The notes under the pieces are model-generated. The model ran no database searches and had not been told where the DNA came from. It saw only the letters and a program-made list of their open reading frames with translations. A stretch of 64,000 nucleotides of DNA from Lewinellaceae bacterium. GTDB taxonomy: Bacteria > Bacteroidota > Bacteroidia > Chitinophagales > Saprospiraceae. The position numbers and the translations under genes were made by a program. Location: assembly GCA_016719605.1 (NCBI GenBank), contig JADJYW010000001.1, positions 992,001-1,056,000 of the forward strand, read 5' to 3'. Below, piece after piece: positions 34,514-43,704 of this stretch (positions are counted from its first letter, which is position 1; each line of letters opens with the position of its first letter).

Positions 34514-37135
34514 ATCAGCGGTCCAAACTTTATTTGTGTCAACGATAGCTACCTGCTAACGACCGACGGCACGCCTGGCGGCGAATGGAGCAGCGACGAC
34601 CCCTCTGTGGCACAGGTGAACATGAACTCGGGTTTCGTGTACGCACAGAATCCCGGCACCTGCACCATTTCCTACACCCTGACGGAAAACGGCTGCACGA
34701 ATACGTCCTATTTCTTTTTGGAAGTCCGGCCCACGCTGTTCGTAATCGCTATTTCCAACAGTCCGGTTTGCGCCGGCGACGATGTGATTCTGGATGAAAT
34801 CGGCGGCGAGGCCGTCAATTGGGACTGGTTTGGGCCGAACGGTTTTTACGTTTCCGGTATTAAAAACCTGATTATTCCGAACGCCACGCCGGATATGAGC
34901 GGAATTTACACCGTAGTTGGGTTGGGCGCGAACGGGTGCCAGGTATATTCGGATGTGCAGGTGGAGGTAGGGGCGCTACCGGATGTTAACAATAACTGCT
35001 CCATTAGCCTCTGCGAAAATCCCCCCGGTAGCGGGCAGGCCACGTTCGACCTGACGGATAGCGAGTCGTGCAGCACTATGGGTATGGGAGGCTTGTCCGT
35101 GCGATACTTCACCGAAGCGGGGCTGATCAACGAAATCACGCCGCCGGATGCTTTTTTATCCGGCACTACAACGGTGTACACCTTGATCACCCATAACAGC
35201 ACGGGCTGTACGAGCAGTGGTTCGCTGAGCCTGGTGGTAACGCCGGGGCCGACCATGGACACACCCGCCAGCCTGGAAATCTGCGCTGAAGAATTTATCA
35301 CATCAATCCAGTTCAGCAGCAACCAACCCGATGTGGCTTTTCAGTGGACGAACGACAATCCGGCCATTGGTCTTCCTGCCGCCGGGTCGGGCGATATTCC
35401 CGACTTCGTGACGCAGAACAACACCGGTGCGCCGATCACGGCCACCATTACCGTGACCCCCAAACTGGGCGGCGATACCCATGCCCCCACACTTATTTGC
35501 AACAACGGTCTGAATATCGATATTGTGCCGCCCATGGGTACTTTGTCGTATTCGGATGTATTGTACTTCGCCAATGACGACTGCACACCGGTAAACGAGC
35601 TGGAGTTTTCGATTATCAAAAGTTCCCAAAGTACGGGCATGTTTCCCACGGATGGACAAGGAGACCCGTTCGGCAGCATAACCTTCAGTTGCTTCGATCT
35701 CGGCTATCAAATACTTGAAATGTGGGTGCGCGATCTGGAAGGCAATGTTGATTATTGCAATGCGTATGTGATCGTAACGGACAACACAGGTTATTGCGGC
35801 ATGTCGCCAAAACCGGCCGGTGCGGCGCCCGATGTGCCGGCACTAAAACCGGTTCCTGAAGTCCTGAACAGCGCCCGCAGTGCCAACCATTCGGCTTGCA
35901 CGACGTGCTTCGGCACACCGGTTTCCTTTACGATAACCGTTTATCCCGATCCGACGGTGGATAACCTCAGCGATGTGGTAGTCTGCAACGGCGTATCGGT
36001 GTCCCCGACAATTTTTGCCGGTTCAGTACCCGGCACAGTCTTCAACTGGTCAAATAACAATCCGGGCATCGGACTTCCGGCGAACGGCACCGGCGATTTG
36101 CCGGCTTTTGCTGCCGTCAATACCGGCTCGACACCCATCTGGGCTATGATCACGGTGGTACCCACGATGACCTTTGGCGGCATCACCTGTACCGGATATG
36201 CCGATTCCTTCCAGATATTCATCTACCCCCAACCCGACGCCACCATCACCACCTCCGCCACCGCGCAAGTGTGCCCCGGCACCACAGGCCTCACCGCCTC
36301 CGTGCCCGATGCCGGCCCCGGCGCCACCTATACCTGGACGATCCTGAACGGCACCATCACCGACGGCCAGGGTACCAACAGCATCACCTACACGGCGGAT
36401 GCCCCGGGCCAAACCGTGCTGACGGTCACCGTCGTCGGCCCCGGCGGCTGCTCGGCGGCGGGCTGCAACAACACGTTCATTCAGTCGCTTGGCAACATGG
36501 GCGGCTCGCAGCCCAACATTTTCCCGCACCCGAACGGCGACTTTTTCGCCACCGGCCTGCGCAACGACAGCATGGTCATCATCCGTTTCGATCCCTCGGG
36601 CACGCCCCTGTGGGCCAACGCTTTCCGACTCGGCACCAACACCCTGCTCATCCGCGACCTGATGGTGGACGCTTCCGGCGACCTGATCGGCGTGGCCTAC
36701 TACGAAACGGGTGCGGCGGCAGATGCTAAATCCACCGTGTTCCGCTACCACATTGCCACGAACAGTTTTGTGTGGGTGCAGCATATCTCGGAAGTGCTGT
36801 TCACCAACATTCACGATTTCGACGCCAACAACTGCGTCCTGACCGGCACGGGCAACGGCGGCTTCACCCAACTGGCACATATTGACAAAAGCACCGGTGC
36901 CGTCAGCACCTACGCCCTGCAGGGCGAGGGCGGCGACTACTACTCCGTGCTGCAAAACGGCCACCTGTGCGGCGCCTGCCGGCAGTGCTACAACGCCGGA
37001 GGGCGATTTCCGGAGCAAGCGTTTTTCGCACGATGCGGCCACGGGCGCGTTCGAGTGGCAAAACAGCCTGATCTCGGAAGGCAACGAGTCCGGCCCCAAC
37101 CAGACCCGCATGTACCCCGAAAAACCGGCTCTTGA
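33107..37135 (+). CDS. Giant T9SS surface protein B, third part
   Basis: Correct sense in this frame starts about 33346 (GTPLWANAFRLGTNTLL). Between 33122 and 33346 the gene is read in another frame (33022-33630), left by the extra C at 33346. The piece contains the propeller-like block (LIGVAYYETG, WTKQYLVSGYNRPV), Ig/PKD-like modules (NISGPNFICVNDSYLLTTDG, DWFGPNGFYVSG), a PKD-like module with WTNDNPAIGLPAAGSGDIP, and the beginning of duplicated copy 2 (YPQPDATITTSATAQVCPG). The frame is lost near 37005 by a one-base difference. All of it is extracellular repeat architecture with no catalytic motif seen. Confidence 0.8.
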   Translation: MPRHHIASPTRQMLRAKRCCQSPSSAPAAARQRAATTRSFSRSATWAARSPTFSRTRTATFSPPACATTAWSSSVSIPRGTPLWANAFRLGTNTLLIRDLMVDASGDLIGVAYYETGFAADAKSTVFRYHIATNSFVWVQHISDVLFTNIHDFDANNCLLTGTGNGGYTQLAHIDKSTGAVSTYALQGEGGEYFSVLQNGHLYGACRRYYNSFGDFRASVFSHDAATGAFEWQNSLISEGNESGPNQTRMYPEKPALDNDSLVVIASGDLVGFDLYLDGPTELVVAKTDLLGNLGWTKQYLVSGYNRPVAARIANTADGYYIVANMYLSSLSNFGFGVLIKTDKQGNVQWAKRLGISGKNIVKNIMERNGFLHLVLASDSYAPNELLLLKLDLQGNSNAACDFIQPITVTVNHLPAVQNARPYTVSNRVNTLTPVVETPNSTPFSNVSRCSTSCSNSLAIHVTLPNAGNISGPNFICVNDSYLLTTDGTPGGEWSSDDPSVAQVNMNSGFVYAQNPGTCTISYTLTENGCTNTSYFFLEVRPTLFVIAISNSPVCAGDDVILDEIGGEAVNWDWFGPNGFYVSGIKNLIIPNATPDMSGIYTVVGLGANGCQVYSDVQVEVGALPDVNNNCSISLCENPPGSGQATFDLTDSESCSTMGMGGLSVRYFTEAGLINEITPPDAFLSGTTTVYTLITHNSTGCTSSGSLSLVVTPGPTMDTPASLEICAEEFITSIQFSSNQPDVAFQWTNDNPAIGLPAAGSGDIPDFVTQNNTGAPITATITVTPKLGGDTHAPTLICNNGLNIDIVPPMGTLSYSDVLYFANDDCTPVNELEFSIIKSSQSTGMFPTDGQGDPFGSITFSCFDLGYQILEMWVRDLEGNVDYCNAYVIVTDNTGYCGMSPKPAGAAPDVPALKPVPEVLNSARSANHSACTTCFGTPVSFTITVYPDPTVDNLSDVVVCNGVSVSPTIFAGSVPGTVFNWSNNNPGIGLPANGTGDLPAFAAVNTGSTPIWAMITVVPTMTFGGITCTGYADSFQIFIYPQPDATITTSATAQVCPGTTGLTASVPDAGPGATYTWTILNGTITDGQGTNSITYTADAPGQTVLTVTVVGPGGCSAAGCNNTFIQSLGNMGGSQPNIFPHPNGDFFATGLRNDSMVIIRFDPSGTPLWANAFRLGTNTLLIRDLMVDASGDLIGVAYYETGAAADAKSTVFRYHIATNSFVWVQHISEVLFTNIHDFDANNCVLTGTGNGGFTQLAHIDKSTGAVSTYALQGEGGDYYSVLQNGHLCGACRQCYNAGGRFPEQAFFARCGHGRVRVAKQPDLGRQRVRPQPDPHVPRKTGS

Positions 37136-37785
37136 CAACGACAGCCTCGTCGTGATCGCCTCGGGCGACCTGGTGGGCTTCGGCCTGTACACCGGTGGCC
37201 CCACCGAATTGGTTGTGGCCAAAACCGACCTGTTGGGCAACCTTGGCTGGACGAAGCAGTACCTCGTATCGGGCTACAACCGGCCGGTGGCGGCGCGTAT
37301 CGCCAACACCGCCGACGGGTACTACATCGTGGCCAATATGTACCTGAGTTCACTGAGCAATTTCGGGTTTGGCCTGCTCATCAAAACTGACAAACAGGGC
37401 AATGTGCAGTGGGCCAAACGGCTCGGCATTTCCGGCAAAAACATCGTGAAAAACATCATGGAGCGCAACGGATTTTTGCACCTCGTCATGGCTTCCGACA
37501 GTTACGCGCCCAACGAACTGCTGCTGCTGAAACTGGATTTGCAAGGCAATTCCAACGCAGCCTGCGATTTCATCCAGCCCATTACCGTGACGGTGAATCA
37601 CCTGCCGGCGGTGCAAAACGCCCGGCCGTACACAGTGTCCAACCGCAACAACACCCTGACGCCGGTGGTGGAAACCCCTAATTCGACGCCGTTCACGAAT
37701 GTGTCGCGGTGCAGCACGCCGTGTTCCAATTCGTTGGTGGTAACTGTCGCCCTGCCCGATGCGGGAAACATTTCCGGCCCGGTTG
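36220..37785. repeat. Large intragenic duplication in gene B, copy 2
   Basis: Direct copy of 33056-34513, about 3.16 kb downstream, with the complete PKD-like domain (includes 36287-36379, absent from copy 1). It has a one-base frame break near 37005 that copy 1 lacks. Confidence 0.9.
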
Positions 37786-40760
37786 GGCTTTGTTCCGGCA
37801 ACGGTTTCCAGTACACCAGCAGCGGCTTGGCCGGCGGCCTTTGGGCCAGCGACGACCCGAACGTGGCGTATGTGGATGCCAACACCGGTGATGTTTTTGC
37901 CTTAGCACCCGGTTTTTGCACCATTACGTACACCGTTACGGAAAACGGCTGTACCAACACGGCGTACTTCTTTCTGGAGGTTTTGTCAAGTCCGTATGTG
38001 GAAGCCGTTTCCAACAGTCCGGTTTGCGCCGGCGGCGATGCCGTTCTGGCGGAAATTGGCGGCGAGGCGGCAACTTGGTACTGGTACGACCCCAACGGGT
38101 TCCCGGTTTCTAATTTGCAAACCTTCATCATTCCGAATGTTTCCTCTGCCGACGAAGGGCTGTACGTCGTGGAAGCCTATGCCGCGAACGGCTGCGTGGG
38201 CTATGCGCAGACGCCGGTGTTTCTTTCCGGCCCGGCAAGCGCCGGCACGATCAGCGGAGACGCCACCGTTTGCCAGGGGAAAAACACGCCTCTGACGATC
38301 ATCGGCACCCCCGGCGGGATGTGGAGCAGCAGCAATACCGCCGTTGCCACGGTCAACAGCGTGTCGGGAGTCGTGCAGGGCATAGCGCCCGGCATGGTCG
38401 TCATCACCTACACGGTGATCGCGAACGGCTGCACGGAGACTGCGGATTTCGATATGGAGGTAAAACCCCGTCCTGCAGCAGCCATCAGCGGCGACAATAA
38501 TGTTTGCGAAAACGAAACCCTCATCCTGACGGAAACTGGCGGCGAAGGTGTCTCATGGGAATGGTACAGCGGTACGGGCTGGATCAGCTCCGGCCCAATC
38601 CTGAACTATCCCAATCCAACGGTTGCGGAATTTAACGGCATTGCGTATGTGATCGTCACGGGCGCCAACGGCTGCACCAGTTCGACCCTGGTGGACGTGA
38701 TCGTGTATCCATTGCCCGCCGTGCTCGCTACCTCCAACGGTCCCGTTTGCGCCGGTAACGGCAATCTGGAGCTGTTCGAATCCGGCGGCGCACAGGACGT
38801 GACCTGGGCCTGGAGCGGCCCGGGCGGGTATCAGTCCACGGCACAAAACCCGGTGATCAACAATCCCACACCGGCCCATAGCGGCGATTATACGGTGGTG
38901 GTGACGGATACCTGGAGCGGGTGTACGAATAGCATGACAATTGCGGTCACCATTCACGGACAGACCAATGTTTCCTGTCCCTCCAACAGCACCACCTGCA
39001 TCGCCGGCGGCCCGCTCGTTTTGAGCGGCGGCGCCCCGGCAGGCGGCAGCTATTCCGGCCCGGGTGTGAACGCGGGCGTGTTCGATCCTGCGGCTGCGGG
39101 CGTCGGGCAGCACAGCATCACCTATACCTACACCAACGGCCAGAACTGCGCGGATTACTGCACGTTCAGCATCGAGGTGGTGGCGGGCCTGTTGCCGGCT
39201 ATCGCCTGCCCGGGGCCTGTCACCGTGCTTTGTGCCGGCAACATTCCGGCACCCGACCCGAGCCTCGTCGTGGCGCTCGGCGGCTGCGGGGCAGCCACCA
39301 TTTCGCATTTGTTCACTTCTCTGCCCTACGACGTGGACTGTTTCAACCGGTTCAAGGTGACGCGCTACTACCAGGCCACGGACGCCTCGAACAACACAGT
39401 TTCCTGCTCGCAGGTCATCACCGTGTTCGACGACGAGAAACCGAATTTCATCTTCGTGCCGGCCAACGTGACCGTGCAGTGCAACAGCCTGCCCGCTGTG
39501 GGCAGCCCGGCGGCTTCGGACAACTGCGGCGGTGCGGTCGCGGTCGTTTTCACCAACCAAACCGTATCGGAACAAACCTGTACCGACCGGTATGTCCTCA
39601 CCCGCCAATGGACGGCCACCGACGGCTGCGGCAACACGCGCACCGCCACGCAGCGGATTACGGTAGTGGACACGCAAAAACCGGCTTTTGTCAACCCGCC
39701 GGCCAACATCACCGTGCAATGCAACGCCATTCCGATGGCCGTTGCGCCCACGGCTACCGACAACTGCGCCGTAACGGTGGCTATCTCCTACATCGGCGAG
39801 ACCAGGACGAACGGCGCCTGCCTCAACGCGTACACGCTGACCCGGCGCTGGGTGGCCTCGGACAACTGCAACAATACCCGCTCAATTTCGCAGCGCATCA
39901 CGGTGGTGGACAACAGCAAACCGACGCTGACTATCCCGCCGAACCAGACCATCGCGTGCAACGTAGCGATACCGCCCGTCGGCACGGCCACGGCCACCGA
40001 CGGTTGCGGCGGAACGGTCCATATCCTGTACCTCGGGCAGACGACGGCCAACGCTGTTTGCCCGGGCAACTACCAAATCCGACGCACCTGGCGGGCCACC
40101 GATGCCTGCGGCAATAGTACGGTGGCCACGCAAACGATCCAGGTGGCGGACAACCAGCCGCCGATTTTCACCTCGGTGCCCGTCGGCGCGACCATCTCGT
40201 GCACACAGTCGCCGCCGGCCCTGAACAACCCGGTGGCTACCGACAACTGCGGCGGGTATGTGCAAATCACCTACCTCGGGCAGGTGCGCACCGACGGCAA
40301 TTGCCTGTACAACTACGACCTGACGCGCACCTGGCGGGCTACCGATTTGTGTGGAAACTCCGTCACCGCCCTGCAAGTTATCAGCGTGCGGGATACCACG
40401 CCGCCGGTTTTTGTCAGTGTGCCGGCCGATGTCACGGTAGTCTGCGCGCCCAACTGTGTGCCGCCGCCTACGCCGCCGACCGCCATAGACAACTGCGGCA
40501 CGCCGGCCGTGGGTATGCAGGAAACTCAGTCGCCGGGCGACTGCTCCACGGGCTACACCGTCACCCGCACCTGGACGGCCACCGACCAGTGCGGTAATCC
40601 GGCGGTGCATGCGCAAACGTTCACCGTGCTGCCCGTACCTACATTCTCCCCGCCAATGACCGACCGCGACGGGCAACTCAAACACTCAACACTCAACACT
40701 CAAAACTGTCAGCCTGACGCCCAACCCGACCACCGACCGGGTGCTCATCGGCCTGGGTGA
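36882..40760 (+). CDS. Giant T9SS surface protein B, fourth part (HYR-type modules)
   Basis: Sense in this frame starts about 37008 (EGDFRSKRFSHDAATG). After the second propeller-like copy come Ig-like modules (NISGPVGLCSGNGFQY, TWYWYDPNGFPVS, SGGAQDVTWAWSGPGG) and, from about 39230, seven HYR-like modules of 75-80 residues each with VTVQCNSLP, A.DNCGG, YVLTRQWTATDGCGN and TVVDTQKP variants. The frame runs out after FSPPMTDRDG because the T9SS sorting domain is in the next frame. The shift falls inside the 7 bp repeat array at 40675-40709. Confidence 0.85.
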   Translation: MTKAPVPSAPTPCRARAATTTPCCKTATCAAPAGSATTPEGDFRSKRFSHDAATGAFEWQNSLISEGNESGPNQTRMYPEKPALDNDSLVVIASGDLVGFGLYTGGPTELVVAKTDLLGNLGWTKQYLVSGYNRPVAARIANTADGYYIVANMYLSSLSNFGFGLLIKTDKQGNVQWAKRLGISGKNIVKNIMERNGFLHLVMASDSYAPNELLLLKLDLQGNSNAACDFIQPITVTVNHLPAVQNARPYTVSNRNNTLTPVVETPNSTPFTNVSRCSTPCSNSLVVTVALPDAGNISGPVGLCSGNGFQYTSSGLAGGLWASDDPNVAYVDANTGDVFALAPGFCTITYTVTENGCTNTAYFFLEVLSSPYVEAVSNSPVCAGGDAVLAEIGGEAATWYWYDPNGFPVSNLQTFIIPNVSSADEGLYVVEAYAANGCVGYAQTPVFLSGPASAGTISGDATVCQGKNTPLTIIGTPGGMWSSSNTAVATVNSVSGVVQGIAPGMVVITYTVIANGCTETADFDMEVKPRPAAAISGDNNVCENETLILTETGGEGVSWEWYSGTGWISSGPILNYPNPTVAEFNGIAYVIVTGANGCTSSTLVDVIVYPLPAVLATSNGPVCAGNGNLELFESGGAQDVTWAWSGPGGYQSTAQNPVINNPTPAHSGDYTVVVTDTWSGCTNSMTIAVTIHGQTNVSCPSNSTTCIAGGPLVLSGGAPAGGSYSGPGVNAGVFDPAAAGVGQHSITYTYTNGQNCADYCTFSIEVVAGLLPAIACPGPVTVLCAGNIPAPDPSLVVALGGCGAATISHLFTSLPYDVDCFNRFKVTRYYQATDASNNTVSCSQVITVFDDEKPNFIFVPANVTVQCNSLPAVGSPAASDNCGGAVAVVFTNQTVSEQTCTDRYVLTRQWTATDGCGNTRTATQRITVVDTQKPAFVNPPANITVQCNAIPMAVAPTATDNCAVTVAISYIGETRTNGACLNAYTLTRRWVASDNCNNTRSISQRITVVDNSKPTLTIPPNQTIACNVAIPPVGTATATDGCGGTVHILYLGQTTANAVCPGNYQIRRTWRATDACGNSTVATQTIQVADNQPPIFTSVPVGATISCTQSPPALNNPVATDNCGGYVQITYLGQVRTDGNCLYNYDLTRTWRATDLCGNSVTALQVISVRDTTPPVFVSVPADVTVVCAPNCVPPPTPPTAIDNCGTPAVGMQETQSPGDCSTGYTVTRTWTATDQCGNPAVHAQTFTVLPVPTFSPPMTDRDGQLKHSTLNTQNCQPDAQPDHRPGAHRPG
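40675..40709. repeat. Heptanucleotide array at the sorting-domain junction of gene B
   Basis: AACTCAA, three exact ACACTCA units (40682-40702), then AAACTGT. It separates the last HYR module from the T9SS domain; one unit changes frame by one base. Same repeat family as in the kinase gene (26244-26285). Confidence 0.85.
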
Positions 40761-40956
40761 TTTTGCGGGCGAAACGGTGCTGGTATCTATCCGAAACGAT
40801 CTGGGTCAATTGATCTGGGAACGCCGGGTGGATGTAGTACCCGATCTGCAACTGCCGGTGAATCTGCGCGAAGCGGGAGCGGCTGCCGGGTTGTACACGG
40901 TCAGTGTGCGCAGCGGCGGGCAGGTGGTGAGCGGGCGGTTGGTTTTGGTGGAGTAG
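40741..40956 (+). CDS. Giant protein B, T9SS type A C-terminal sorting domain
   Basis: In this frame sense begins about 40700 (KTVSLTPNPTTDRVLIGLGD), continues FAGETVLVSIRNDLGQLIWE and ends GLYTVSVRSGGQVVSGRLVL plus VE-stop. This is the standard 75-80 residue T9SS type A sorting domain: PNPT motif, mid-domain GQ, terminal GxYxVxV and a basic residue near the end. It would direct gene B's product across the outer membrane and onto the surface. The apparent start (GTG 40741) is not a real initiation site; the domain belongs to the gene starting at 28738. Confidence 0.85.
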   Translation: MLIGLGDFAGETVLVSIRNDLGQLIWERRVDVVPDLQLPVNLREAGAAAGLYTVSVRSGGQVVSGRLVLVE

Positions 40957-40974
40957 TTTACAAGTTGGCGAGGA

Positions 40975-41020
40975 GCAAAGGGCAAGGGGCAAAAGGCGAG
41001 ATGCCTCCCTTGCCCTTTGC
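40975..41020 (+). terminator. Hairpin after gene B built from heptamer repeats
   Basis: GCAAAGGGCAAGGG (40975-40988) pairs perfectly with 41007-41020 across an 18 nt loop, 19 bp after the gene B stop. The arms are GGCAAAA-family heptamers in opposite orientation. No long U tract follows, so it may act as a bidirectional or processing hairpin rather than a classical terminator. Confidence 0.55.
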
Positions 41021-41087
41021 CTTTTGCCAACCTGCCTCTCCACGGTAGAATTTGAATGTTAAGCACTACAAATCTTTGGGGCGTTTT

Positions 41088-41180
41088 TACCGAATCCCGG
41101 AAATTCATAACCGGATATACGGGAATTCTTGCCGAATGCCGGAATTCTCCTTGGGCTATTGGCAGGACTTACATCTTTGA
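41088..41180 (+). promoter_or_regulatory. Triple direct repeat, 21 bp period, upstream of the LamG/gene C operon
   Basis: Copies start at 41090 (CCGAATCCCGGAAAT), 41111 (CCGGATATACGGGAAT) and 41132 (CCGAATGCCGGAATT), 21 bp apart. They are followed by TATTGGCA and TTACATCTTTG, where CATCTTTG is close to the Bacteroidota -7 box. The element ends about 132 bp before the gene start. It aligns over its whole length with 28530-28621. Confidence 0.7.
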
Positions 41181-41311
41181 GCGGTAGTGTGTGTGAGAGT
41201 CTGGACTGACCTGAAATGGCTTGTGTGTTTGCGAAAAGGCCGATCAGGAGTTAGGAGGGCACACCGTATCGAAATGAACAGGTTATATTTAAAGCATAAA
41301 ATTCTTTTCAA

Positions 41312-43666
41312 ATGAAAAAACTTCGTTTACTACACTTGTGGTTGTTCTGGTGTGCCGGTTGGTCGCTATCTCCCGTGGTTGGCCAGAACAATTGCCTTGA
41401 TTTTGATGGCAATGGCGACCACATTGATCTCACGCCAATTCCGATTAGCGCCAACTCCAACTTCACAGTTGAGATGTGGTTTCGCTCTACAGCTACAAGT
41501 ACGAGCACTAATTGTTCCGGCAATTTCAAACGTCTTTTTGCACTCGGCGGCGCCAACTCAAGGTTTGAGGTGGGCGAATGTGGCGGCAACTTGTCGGTCT
41601 ATTGGTATGACGGCGCCAGTCATGGGCCTTTTCAAACCTCAGCGGCTACTATCCGTGACGCGCTTTGGCACTGCATATCGGTGACACGGAACGGCCCAAA
41701 CATGGATATTTGGCTCGATTGCGACTTGGTCTATTCAACCAGTCAAATCGGTATGCTTAATTCCACGCGGTTCCGTATCGGGCAATGGGCCGGCGGTTTG
41801 ACGGGCAATGATGAATGGCAGGGACAGATAGACGAGGTTAAACTGTGGGATTTTGCCAAGTCGGCCGGGGCTATTTGTGCCGACAAAAATTGCCTTCTCC
41901 TGGGCGACGAGCCGGGTCTGGTGGTGTACTGGCCGCTTGATGATGGGACGGCCAACGCCGACAACTCCAGCATGGCGTTCGTAACTGATCTCGCCGCGCC
42001 AGAGGACAATGGTACGCTTGCAGGGTTCACCCGAACCGGGACCACGAGCAATTTTGTGCCGTCGGAAGCAGGAATCGTCTATCCCAATTACCAGAATCTC
42101 GACCTCCAGATCAGTGATTATTTTTCCCCGGGCACACCCATAACAGAGATTTGCACCGGCGAACCGCTCCATTTTTGTCTGATGACAAACGGGCAAACGG
42201 TTCTATTACCTAATGTAATGGATCCCACAACCAATGTGATGGCTACCATCGCCTGGCAATTTTTGGACAACTCAGTGACCAATTGGACAACTATCCTTTC
42301 CGACCCTTTTTCGGATTTTTGTTTCCCGATAGGCCCAAGTGTCGTTACTGCTGTTTGTTCGCCGAACGCGGACGGTTTTGTGGATCGGCAATATAGGGCA
42401 GTTGTCACGGTGACCGATCCAACGCTCGGCGCGAGTTGCGACTATGTTTCCGAAGTGCAAAACCTGCGTATTTGTTGTCTGATCAGTCCGTCGGCGACGG
42501 TAGCAGTAACGACCAATTTACCCGACGACCTGCTCTGCGCGGGTGATATGGTTGATTTTACCGTCGAACTTCATTCCCCCGACGAATTTGTAAATACTCC
42601 CGGCCCGGCTGTAACGATAGACTGGACATATAACAATATCCCGATTCCGACCGCCGCCAACCAAACTAACTTTATCTATCCTGTAGCAGCGGTGTCCGAA
42701 CCGGAGGCTTGTTTCGAGGCAACTGTGAAAAACTGTGCGGGGAAATTGATGACCTACAAGTCATGCCTCACCGTGGATCCGGTGCCCATGTGCGGGAGTA
42801 TTACCGAGCTGCCCACAGGCGCCTTGACGCCGGACCCCATCGTCCCGGACAAATACTACATCTGCCCGGGCAACGATGCCGTTTTGCAGAAAGTAGATGC
42901 CGCTGCGTTCAGCAACGGGGTTGTTTCCTGGCAGTTTATGTTTCCGTCGGTGGGCGACTGGATAGACCTTGGCACGTCGAACGATATTCAGAATACCAAT
43001 ATTCTGCCCTGCATCAAGCCGCCGTCCTCGCCGTACCTCTGGCCTGCGGGCGAAACCTGCATCAAATACCGGATCGCCGTCAAGCCATACAGCGACCCTT
43101 CCGGTTGCGAGCCGTGCTATTCCAATGAATTGACTATTTGCCTGAGTACCGCCCCGATCGCCGATGTCATTGTGGGCGATACCGAGATTTGCTCCGGAGA
43201 AACGGCGCTACTGACGGTCGGCAACTTCAATGCCGACTATACCTACACCTGGTTTTGGAACGGGTTGCAGGTGGGTATCGGGGAGTTTTACACGGCCTCA
43301 AAAACGGGTTGTTACCTCGTAGAAATTTCAAACGGCTGTCAAAGTACTGCAACGGCCAAGCACTGCCTGACCATTTGTGAGACAGTTGCGGTCATCAGTT
43401 GTCCGCTGGCGCCCAATGATTGCGCCTGCGAAGGTCAGTCCATTCAATTGACGGGCTGTAGCCCCAATTATTCGCGAGACAACTGCGGCGGGGCGCTCCT
43501 TTACGATTGGACATGGGACAGCGGTACAGTTCTCGCCGTAAACGGCTGCAATCTGGAGCACCTGCCGGCCCCAACCGGTACAACGTACACGCTTATCGTG
43601 ACTAATAGTCTGACGGGCTGTTCGGCCACCACATCAACTTTCATAAAGCCGTGCGATAAACCGTGA
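41312..43666 (+). CDS. Secreted LamG (concanavalin-like) and Ig-like domain protein
   Basis: 784 residues from ATG 41312 with signal peptide 1-24 (MKKLRLLHLWLFWCAGWSL, cut near VVGQ). Residues about 28-200 are a LamG-like jelly roll: LDFDGNGDHIDLTPIPIS, FTVEMWFRS, WHCISVTRNG, RIGQWAGG, WQGQIDEVKLWDFAKS. Several Cys-rich Ig/PKD-like modules follow (about 270-780). No T9SS sorting motif is seen at the C-terminus, so secretion route and anchoring are unclear; it could be a periplasmic or released protein. Gene C starts 38 bp after its stop, so both are likely one operon under the triple-repeat element. Confidence 0.88.
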   Translation: MKKLRLLHLWLFWCAGWSLSPVVGQNNCLDFDGNGDHIDLTPIPISANSNFTVEMWFRSTATSTSTNCSGNFKRLFALGGANSRFEVGECGGNLSVYWYDGASHGPFQTSAATIRDALWHCISVTRNGPNMDIWLDCDLVYSTSQIGMLNSTRFRIGQWAGGLTGNDEWQGQIDEVKLWDFAKSAGAICADKNCLLLGDEPGLVVYWPLDDGTANADNSSMAFVTDLAAPEDNGTLAGFTRTGTTSNFVPSEAGIVYPNYQNLDLQISDYFSPGTPITEICTGEPLHFCLMTNGQTVLLPNVMDPTTNVMATIAWQFLDNSVTNWTTILSDPFSDFCFPIGPSVVTAVCSPNADGFVDRQYRAVVTVTDPTLGASCDYVSEVQNLRICCLISPSATVAVTTNLPDDLLCAGDMVDFTVELHSPDEFVNTPGPAVTIDWTYNNIPIPTAANQTNFIYPVAAVSEPEACFEATVKNCAGKLMTYKSCLTVDPVPMCGSITELPTGALTPDPIVPDKYYICPGNDAVLQKVDAAAFSNGVVSWQFMFPSVGDWIDLGTSNDIQNTNILPCIKPPSSPYLWPAGETCIKYRIAVKPYSDPSGCEPCYSNELTICLSTAPIADVIVGDTEICSGETALLTVGNFNADYTYTWFWNGLQVGIGEFYTASKTGCYLVEISNGCQSTATAKHCLTICETVAVISCPLAPNDCACEGQSIQLTGCSPNYSRDNCGGALLYDWTWDSGTVLAVNGCNLEHLPAPTGTTYTLIVTNSLTGCSATTSTFIKPCDKP

Positions 43667-43704
43667 TCAAACACCCAGTACCAAAAATTTAAAAAGACAA
43701 ATCA

